Shown: positions 59,013-64,000 of the stretch, in pieces
Position numbering within the stretch: the first letter of the stretch is position 1
Layout: each line of letters starts with the position of its first letter
Assembly: GCF_000737765.1 (NCBI RefSeq)
Contig: NZ_JPRI01000003.1
Span: forward strand, 124,001 to 188,000
DNA length: 64,000 nucleotides
Reading direction: 5' to 3'
Origin: Chryseobacterium vrystaatense
Lineage (GTDB): Bacteria; Bacteroidota; Bacteroidia; Flavobacteriales; Weeksellaceae
Translations under genes and position numbers: made by a program
The notes under the pieces: model-generated
Seen by the model: the letters and a program-made list of their open reading frames with translations, nothing else
Told to the model about the DNA's origin: nothing
Database searches by the model: none

Positions 59013-59642
59013 ATGAAAAAAATACCTTTTCTGTTCATCTTTTTTATCAGCCTTATCCACGCACAGAAGCTCACATCTGCTGAGATTTCACTCATCAATA
59101 AAGGAGATGTCAATACAGCGCTTCCCATTTATCAGACCACAGATGACAGTCAGCATAAAACCTTGCTGAATTTATCTTCAGAAATCAACCCCACCGATTC
59201 TCATACGGCTGTCCTGGTAAAAAGAATGAAAGAATCTCTTCTTTCAACAGATGGGGGAGTAGGAATTGCCGCACCACAGGTTGGAATCAACAGAAAAGTA
59301 ATCTGGGTACAGCGTTTTGATAAAGAAGGAAATCCAATAGAGTACTTCATCAATCCTGTGATTGTCTGGAGATCAGAATTACAGAATCTTGGTCCGGAAG
59401 GTGATTTATCCATTCCTGAATTCAGGGATCAGTTTTACAGAAGTAAAGTGATTCAATTGGAATATGTTGACTTGAAAGGACAGAAATATTCAGAAATCGT
59501 AGAAGGCTTTACCGCCGTTATTTTCCAGCATGAAATCGACCATCTCTTTGGAATTTTGATTTCAGATAAAAAGGAAAAAGAAAAGAATGATTCTTATAAA
59601 CCGGTAGACGCTTTTAAAAGGAGTGATTCTACAACGAGATAA
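59013..59642 (+). CDS. Exported peptide-deformylase-like protein
   Basis: A 209-residue protein with a clear signal peptide, MKKIPFLFIFFISLIHAQ, which is unusual for deformylase. Motif 1 GVGIAAPQVG (82-91) and motif 3 QHEIDH (172-177) are intact. Motif 2, normally EGCLS, reads EGDLS, so the metal-binding cysteine is Asp131. Cytoplasmic deformylase removes formyl groups from nascent proteins; this paralogue would act outside the cytoplasm or not as a classical deformylase. The C-terminus is lysine-rich. Housekeeping def is presumably elsewhere. Confidence 0.82.
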   Translation: MKKIPFLFIFFISLIHAQKLTSAEISLINKGDVNTALPIYQTTDDSQHKTLLNLSSEINPTDSHTAVLVKRMKESLLSTDGGVGIAAPQVGINRKVIWVQRFDKEGNPIEYFINPVIVWRSELQNLGPEGDLSIPEFRDQFYRSKVIQLEYVDLKGQKYSEIVEGFTAVIFQHEIDHLFGILISDKKEKEKNDSYKPVDAFKRSDSTTR

Positions 59643-59727
59643 TGGCTTCTTACAGATAACTTTTTAACTTATGCAGTTAATGTAACACTACCTTTGGATT
59701 TTTGTAATGCTGTTTTTAATAGAATGG

Positions 59728-60450
59728 TTACTTTTTATTTCTGGTATATTTACATCTGGGAAAATTATTACAGCCAAAAAAAATTCCATATTTACCATTT
59801 CTCTCAATAATATTTCCACCACAGTTTGGGCATGAAATATTATGATTCTTGATAGAATTAACCCTTAGTGCTTTATCTTTATTTCGACTGTTTGTTTTTG
59901 CCGTTAGAATTATTGAGACAATTTCGTTCTTCGTTTGTTCGTTAATGTGATACGAATCATATTGTTTAATTGTTTTGACTAATTTATTGATATAAACAAC
60001 ATCAGTATATGTTTTAGTTTTAAGCGTTGCTCTTTTTGTAAATGTAATTATTGAATAATATCTCAAATATTTATAATTTTTCAATAGGTGTTTTAAAGCG
60101 TAAATATGACCTTGGTTTTGTAAAATAGGGTTATAAAACTTACGCTTGTATCTATAAATAGACTGGACCCAGGATTGATCTTTTTCATAGCCAAAAATCC
60201 AACCTTTGTAATTCTTGGTTTCGATAACAAATATTCCATAATTTGAAACAATGATATGATCTATCTGTGAAGAGGAGCCTTTAATATTTAATTCAATATT
60301 ATTTAAGACAGTATATTTTTCATTATTTAGTCTTTTTAAAGCTTTTGAAGCTTTATTCTCACCAATAAATCCTTTTATTTTTGGAGTATAGTATTTAATT
60401 AATAAGATCGCCAGAACTAATAGAAAGATAATTAAAAAACTATTATCCAT
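59728..60450 (-). CDS. Membrane-anchored NERD-domain protein with zinc ribbon
   Basis: A 240-residue protein: an N-terminal membrane helix (FLIIFLLVLAILLI), a NERD nuclease-related domain with D64 in SSQIDHIIVSNYG and E77-x-K79 in FVIETKNYKG, and a C-terminal topoisomerase-type zinc ribbon (CPNCGG, then GCNNFPRC). The residues match a PD-(D/E)XK active site, so nuclease activity is plausible. The role is unknown. It is more AT-rich than its neighbours and stands alone between a convergent gene and the ohr unit. Confidence 0.85.
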   Translation of the reverse strand: MDNSFLIIFLLVLAILLIKYYTPKIKGFIGENKASKALKRLNNEKYTVLNNIELNIKGSSSQIDHIIVSNYGIFVIETKNYKGWIFGYEKDQSWVQSIYRYKRKFYNPILQNQGHIYALKHLLKNYKYLRYYSIITFTKRATLKTKTYTDVVYINKLVKTIKQYDSYHINEQTKNEIVSIILTAKTNSRNKDKALRVNSIKNHNISCPNCGGNIIERNGKYGIFFGCNNFPRCKYTRNKK

Positions 60451-60500
60451 GATATATGTATACTGTTTCTGTTAATGTTTTTGGTTTTCGATTAGTTTAA

Positions 60501-60534
60501 AAAAAATCTGTCTCCAAAGAAACAGATTTTTTAT
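60501..60534 (-). terminator. Terminator of the nitroreductase-ohrR-ohr operon
   Basis: AAAAAATCTGT (60501-60511) with ACAGATTTTTT (60522-60532), ten-base loop. It lies 17 bases beyond the ohr stop codon and is T-rich in both directions. Confidence 0.8.
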
Positions 60535-60550
60535 TAAAAAACAATTCATC

Positions 60551-60973
60551 TTAGTTATTCGTCACTGCAATCTTCACTTCAATATTGCCTCTTGTCGCAT
60601 TAGAATATGGACAGATCTGGTGAGCCTGATCCGTTAATGCCTGAGCTTCTTCAATAGATATGCCCGGTATATTTACATCCAGTTCCGCAGCCAAACCAAA
60701 GCCTCCGTTTTCAATCTGGCCAATGCTTATTTTTGCGGTCACAGTAGTTTCACCTGTTTTTGCTTTTGATAAGCTGATCACTCTGTTAAGGGCACTGTCA
60801 AAGCATGCCGAATATCCGGCTGCGAAAAGCATTTCAGGATTGGCAAAATCATCATTACCACCACCTAAAGCTTTAGGCATCCTTACTTCAACATCCAAAA
60901 CCCCGTTTTCACTTTTTACATGGCCGTTTCTTCCGCCCTGTGCTGTCACTTTTGTTGTATATAACGTTTTCAT
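60551..60973 (-). CDS. ohr: Organic hydroperoxide resistance protein
   Basis: A 140-residue OsmC/Ohr protein. The catalytic cysteine pair is C57 in AAGYSACFDSAL and C121 in AHQICPYSNATRGN, and the conserved arginine comes from the VRMPKALGG region. It reduces organic hydroperoxides with lipoylated or thiol partners in the cytoplasm. The stop codon of ohrR touches its start with no spacer, so the two are translationally linked. It is the last gene of a three-gene leftward operon. Confidence 0.93.
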   Translation of the reverse strand: MKTLYTTKVTAQGGRNGHVKSENGVLDVEVRMPKALGGGNDDFANPEMLFAAGYSACFDSALNRVISLSKAKTGETTVTAKISIGQIENGGFGLAAELDVNIPGISIEEAQALTDQAHQICPYSNATRGNIEVKIAVTNN

Positions 60974-61408
60974 TTATTTTTCTATTTTGTTTAATATTTT
61001 TTGGATAGTTTCTTTGAGATGAATAAGATCTTCTGTTTCCACTCCGATTTTATTCTGGATTTTTCCGGGAATTTCACAAGCCTTCTTTTGAAGTTGCTTC
61101 CCAGCTTCTGTTAAAAAGACTTCAACGACTCTTTCATCCTCTTTTTTTCGTTTTCTGTCAATAATTCCCTTAGTCTCCAGCCTCTTTAAAAGGGGGGTTA
61201 AAGTTCCACTGTCCAAGAAAAGTTTTTCTCCTATATGGCTGACTCCAAGACCATCGTTTTCCCACAGTACCATCAGGACAAGATATTGCGGATAGGTAAT
61301 ATCGATCTCATCCAGAAATGGGCGGTAAAGTCCGGTGATTTCTTTCGCAATCACATAAAGCGGAAAGCAGATCTGGTTGTCTAATTGTAACGATTTTGAA
61401 TTTTCCAT
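60974..61408 (-). CDS. ohrR: MarR family peroxide-sensing repressor OhrR
   Basis: A 144-residue MarR-type regulator. The peroxide-sensing cysteine is C14 in LDNQICFPLYV, corresponding to C15 of Bacillus subtilis OhrR. The winged helix contains LDSGTLTPLLKRLETKG and RKKEDERVVEVFLTE. Reduced OhrR represses; oxidation of the cysteine by organic peroxide releases it. Its target operator is visible at 62158 upstream of the operon's first gene. It sits between nitroreductase and ohr. Confidence 0.9.
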   Translation of the reverse strand: MENSKSLQLDNQICFPLYVIAKEITGLYRPFLDEIDITYPQYLVLMVLWENDGLGVSHIGEKLFLDSGTLTPLLKRLETKGIIDRKRKKEDERVVEVFLTEAGKQLQKKACEIPGKIQNKIGVETEDLIHLKETIQKILNKIEK

Positions 61409-61440
61409 AAAGGTGAATGTGAAAGATTGTAGTGAATATA

Positions 61441-62073
61441 TTATTTTTTGATGATGAATTCCTCCATAGGAACTCTTACTTTTTTCATCGTTGAAAGCCA
61501 GTCATTTGCTGAGTCTCTGTACCCAAGATATAAAAGACTTACACTTTTTAATCCCAATTCCTTAAGATTAAGAATTTGATCAACAGCTTCATTACTGAAA
61601 CCTTCTGCAGGAGTACTGTCGATCTTTAATTCAGCAGCCTGAGCCATTGCAAGGCCTAATGCGATATACGTTTGACGGGCGGTGTGGGCAAAATGTTCTT
61701 CAGGAGTTTGTGCTCCGTACATTTCTTTGATTTTATCCGTATAGCTGCTAAAACGTCCTCTTGGTAATTCTCTTACATCAGTATGATGATCGTAAACTTT
61801 ATCAATTTTTTCATTAGAATAACTGTCCCACGCAGCAAATACCAAAACATGGGAAGAGTCTCTCATGACTTCCGGATTTAAAGCTCCTGCAGTCATTTTT
61901 TCTTTTAATTCCTGATTTTCTACAACAATGATGCGGAAAGGCTGAAGGCCTGATGAAGTAGGAGCAAGTCTGGCTGCTTCCAAAATTGTATTAAGATCTT
62001 CCTGTGATACTTTTTTTGACGGATCATAAGCTTTAACTGCATGTCTCCATTGTAAATCTTCTATTAATGACAT
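61441..62073 (-). CDS. Nitroreductase family NAD(P)H-dependent oxidoreductase
   Basis: A 210-residue FMN-dependent nitroreductase of the NfsB type. N-terminal WRHAVKAYDPSKKVS and LEAARLAPTSSGLQPFRIIVVEN bind FMN; HTARQTYIALGLAMAQAAEL and STPAEGF follow. It reduces quinones or nitro compounds with NAD(P)H. As first gene of the OhrR-controlled operon it would be induced by organic peroxides along with ohr, perhaps to clear reactive quinones or supply reducing power (inference). Confidence 0.9.
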   Translation of the reverse strand: MSLIEDLQWRHAVKAYDPSKKVSQEDLNTILEAARLAPTSSGLQPFRIIVVENQELKEKMTAGALNPEVMRDSSHVLVFAAWDSYSNEKIDKVYDHHTDVRELPRGRFSSYTDKIKEMYGAQTPEEHFAHTARQTYIALGLAMAQAAELKIDSTPAEGFSNEAVDQILNLKELGLKSVSLLYLGYRDSANDWLSTMKKVRVPMEEFIIKK

Positions 62074-62144
62074 TTCTATTATTTTAAATTATACTTTTTT
62101 TATTTTGGATCATCCTGAAAAATTTCAGTGATGAATTTCTAATG

Positions 62145-62174
62145 CAAATGTACACTCAATTAAATTGTGTACAA
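62145..62174 (-). promoter_or_regulatory. Promoter of the nitroreductase-ohrR-ohr operon
   Basis: On the minus strand: -33 element ATTG (TTG at 62174-62172), a 19-base spacer, then -7 TACATTTG (62152-62145), exact to TAnnTTTG. This is the best-formed Bacteroidota promoter in the window. Confidence 0.7.
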
Positions 62175-62181
62175 TTTAATT
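62158..62181. promoter_or_regulatory. OhrR-type operator
   Basis: A 24-base inverted repeat: AATTAAATTG, centre TGTA, CAATTTAATT, with only the two central bases unpaired. It resembles the Bacillus OhrR operator type as I recall it. It covers the -33 element of the promoter, so binding would block transcription. Confidence 0.75.
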
Positions 62182-62315
62182 TTGATAGATTTAATTTATG
62201 ACGATTTTAGAAGAAAGCTAAATAGCGGTGAGGAAAGTAAATTCAGCAGGAATCAGATTTTGTAAGAAATCCTTTAATTGAAACTTTGCAGTAGAATTTT
62301 AAACAAAAAAAGACA

Positions 62316-63068
62316 ATGCAGAGATTTAAAAACAAAGTAGCAGTGATCACTGGCGGAACCAATGGAATGGGATTCGCAACAGCGCAGCGGTTCATCAATG
62401 ATGGCGGATATGTGATTATCACAGGCCGAAGCGAAGAGACTTTACGTCAGGCTTTAGAAAAATTGGGCGATCGGGCTTCCGGGATCGTTTCTGACGCTGG
62501 CTGTATGAAAGATATAATGAACCTTCAGCATGAAGTGAAAAAATATACAGAAACCATCGATCTCCTTTTTGCCAATGCAGGGTATGGAAAATTTTTCCCT
62601 ATTGAACAGGTAGATGAAAATCATTTTGATGAACTTTTCAATATGCTTGTAAAAGGACCTTTCTTTACCGTCCAGCAGATGCTGCCGTTGATGGGAAAAG
62701 GAAGCTCCGTTATTTTCAACACCTCCGTGGCCACTGAGATCGCCATGCCTAATTTTTCAATTTATTCTGCTGCAAAATCATCTGTACAATCCTTTATCAA
62801 GACGTTCGCTGTAGAACTCACAGAACGCGGAATACGGGTAAACGGCATTAGTCCGGGTCACATTAAAACCAATATTTTTAATAACACAGGATTGAATGCA
62901 GAACAAATTGAGCGTGCAGTTCTTGATATTATCCCCACTATTCCTTTTAAAAGACAGGGAGAGCCTGAGGAAATTGCAAGTACAGTTTTATTCCTGGCTT
63001 CTGAAGAGGCTTCTTACATTCATGGAGCCGAAATTAAAGTCGATGCAGGAATTTCTGTGATACGATAA
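62316..63068 (+). CDS. Short-chain dehydrogenase/reductase
   Basis: A 250-residue classical SDR with TGGTNGMG as nucleotide loop, NAGYG, a catalytic serine in NTSVATE and Y-x-x-x-K in YSAAK. The PGHIKTN and HGAEIKVDAG C-terminal blocks are also typical. It is divergent from the OhrR operon and could share its control region, although the operator lies about 130 bases from the start. The substrate cannot be deduced. A terminator follows. Confidence 0.9.
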   Translation: MQRFKNKVAVITGGTNGMGFATAQRFINDGGYVIITGRSEETLRQALEKLGDRASGIVSDAGCMKDIMNLQHEVKKYTETIDLLFANAGYGKFFPIEQVDENHFDELFNMLVKGPFFTVQQMLPLMGKGSSVIFNTSVATEIAMPNFSIYSAAKSSVQSFIKTFAVELTERGIRVNGISPGHIKTNIFNNTGLNAEQIERAVLDIIPTIPFKRQGEPEEIASTVLFLASEEASYIHGAEIKVDAGISVIR

Positions 63069-63070
63069 GC

Positions 63071-63106
63071 CAAAATCCCCATTATCATTGATAATGGGGG
63101 ATTTTG
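63071..63106 (+). terminator. Rho-independent terminator of the SDR gene
   Basis: CAAAATCCCC-ATTATCA paired with TGATAAT-GGGGG-ATTTTG, a 17-base stem with one bulged G, directly after the stop codon. The T tail is short. Confidence 0.7.
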
Positions 63107-63180
63107 AAGGAAGTAATAATTTTTTTCATCGGCCTGCTTTCAGGTGCAGTATGCTGAGCAAAAAGAAAAATTAATTCAGA

Positions 63181-63492
63181 TCATTGAATTTCATTGACCT
63201 GTTTGATAATATTGGTCTTGTTTTCAATACCTATATTATAGGATTTTCCTTTTTTGTGGCTCTGGGTTGTTTTCTCCAGAAGCCCTTTATAATCTGCTGA
63301 TTTTTTAGACAGGTAAAAGATCTGTGGACTTATTCCGATAGATACACGGGTGAATTCTTCCGGTTTTTCCGGATCTTCAGCGACATTCGTAATGACTGAG
63401 TTATTATACCAGGTCAGGTTCTGTGAACTTGAGCTGCCGGAACAGGATGTGATCATAAATAATACTAATAATAGGTAAGTCCAGATTTTCAT
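63181..63492 (-). CDS. Small lipoprotein downstream of the protein-glutaminase
   Basis: A 103-residue protein with lipoprotein signal MKIWTYLLLVLFMITSC (C17), a serine-rich spacer (SGSSSSQ) and an uncharacterised C-terminal part ending NIIKQVNEIQ. No domain is recognised. It lies 68 bases downstream of the protein-glutaminase gene on the same strand, with a hairpin between them. It may be co-expressed with that enzyme, for instance as chaperone, anchor or inhibitor, but nothing in its sequence shows this. Confidence 0.6.
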   Translation of the reverse strand: MKIWTYLLLVLFMITSCSGSSSSQNLTWYNNSVITNVAEDPEKPEEFTRVSIGISPQIFYLSKKSADYKGLLEKTTQSHKKGKSYNIGIENKTNIIKQVNEIQ

Positions 63493-63508
63493 AGAAAAAA
63501 TATTTAGG

Positions 63509-63550
63509 CAACTCCTGCAATTTAGTGATTATCAGACATTGCAGGAGTTG
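63509..63550 (-). terminator. Hairpin between protein-glutaminase and lipoprotein genes
   Basis: Perfect 13-bp arms CAACTCCTGCAAT (63509-63521) and ATTGCAGGAGTTG (63538-63550) with a 16-base loop, ten bases after the enzyme's stop codon. No T run follows on the minus strand, so termination may be incomplete. Confidence 0.55.
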
Positions 63551-63560
63551 TATAAGTTAA

Positions 63561-64000
63561 TTAGAATCCACAGCCTCCAACATTTGGTGCTGGTGACGGA
63601 GAACATCCTGAAAGTGAAGAGAATATGGTAAGAACACAATTGGTATTCACTAAATTATTGTCATACAGATAAGAGGCACTGGGGCTTCTGTAGTATACGT
63701 TTCCTGCCGTATTCGCATAAGTGGATACCGATGCAGATCCACAGCTGGTATTGATACATGCATTTCTCCAGGCAGTATCTGTAACTGGTCCGCTTGGGAA
63801 CAGAGATGGATCGATGATTCTTTTTTCTGTAACACCTGCAGCATTTTTATAGCTTACAAGGATCGCAACGTGATAACTCCAGGCAACGCAGCAGGTGCCG
63901 GTTGATGCTTTTAAGTTTCCATATACGAACTGTTTTTCACAGTCATAGCCATTGTTGATCAGAATTTGTCTCATTTTGTGAGCTCTTGCATAGCATCCGT
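63561..64000 (-). CDS. Protein-glutaminase, 5'-truncated by the window
   Basis: The frame is open to the right edge; the ATG at 63974 is internal. The visible 145 residues begin GCYARAHKM and closely resemble, from memory, the C-terminal part of protein-glutaminase from Chryseobacterium proteolyticum. The catalytic triad is complete: Cys in GCYARAH (codon 63993-63995), His in WSYHVAI (63870-63872) and Asp in IIDPSLF (63810-63812). Several cysteines fit the disulfides of that secreted enzyme. It deamidates glutamine side chains in proteins to glutamate, releasing ammonia. The signal and propeptide lie outside the window. Confidence 0.92.
   Translation of the reverse strand, partial: GCYARAHKMRQILINNGYDCEKQFVYGNLKASTGTCCVAWSYHVAILVSYKNAAGVTEKRIIDPSLFPSGPVTDTAWRNACINTSCGSASVSTYANTAGNVYYRSPSASYLYDNNLVNTNCVLTIFSSLSGCSPSPAPNVGGCGF

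Noticed and set aside
59728-60450. NERD protein as part of an anti-phage defence island
   Set aside because: A NERD nuclease domain alone is common outside defence loci, and none of its neighbours is a defence gene.

Overview
The window looks like chromosomal DNA of a Chryseobacterium-type flavobacterium (Bacteroidota). The evidence is AT-rich sequence, Bacteroidota promoters (-7 box TAnnTTTG, no Shine-Dalgarno pattern), five proteins with type IX secretion (T9SS) C-terminal sorting domains, gliding genes gldF/gldG, a glycosylasparaginase closely resembling the Elizabethkingia meningoseptica enzyme, and at the right edge a gene closely resembling the protein-glutaminase of Chryseobacterium proteolyticum (both comparisons from memory). 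No rRNA, tRNA, CRISPR array, prophage or insertion sequence was seen.

Layout. 0-5 kb: the 3' part of a T9SS metallophosphatase, then DUF3667, MORN-type and DoxX proteins. 5-10 kb: the two subunits of a 3-oxoacid CoA-transferase, separated by an oppositely oriented ABC exporter, then a DUF4197 protein. 10-20 kb: enzymes that would take apart the core of N-glycans (GH20 hexosaminidase, glycosylasparaginase, GH2 beta-mannosidase), with a Crp/Fnr regulator, two YeeE/YedE sulfur transporters, CutC, and a GxxExxY gene next to a degenerate intergenic repeat. 20-31 kb: a papain-like lipoprotein, AEC transporter, PriA, PBP4-type DacB and a tandem pair of T9SS M1 aminopeptidases. 31-37 kb: JmjC-like cupin, kbl, a HemJ-like protein, gldF and gldG. 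37-47 kb: outer-surface-type proteins, an AraC/SDR pair, an unclassified HExxH protein, a DUF2314-ankyrin protein, small candidate genes, and an Rrf2 regulator with a TauE exporter.

The most coherent system is the haem-iron region at 47.7-59.6 kb. Two leftward genes encode T9SS-exported proteins, one of them a homologue of HmuY. The rightward operon encodes a TonB receptor (HmuR-like), HmuY lipoprotein, HmuT, HmuU, HmuV, a class I methyltransferase and a HemS-type haem-handling protein, followed by a separate ChaN-like gene and an exported deformylase-like protein. Two intergenic regions carry pairs of imperfect palindromes around ATTTAGAATnATTCTAAAT that overlap recognisable promoters and resemble Fur boxes.

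59.7-64 kb holds a NERD protein and a leftward operon of nitroreductase, ohrR and ohr, with an OhrR-type operator laid over the -33 region of a well-formed promoter. It ends with an SDR gene, a small lipoprotein and the truncated protein-glutaminase, whose Cys, His and Asp catalytic residues are all visible.
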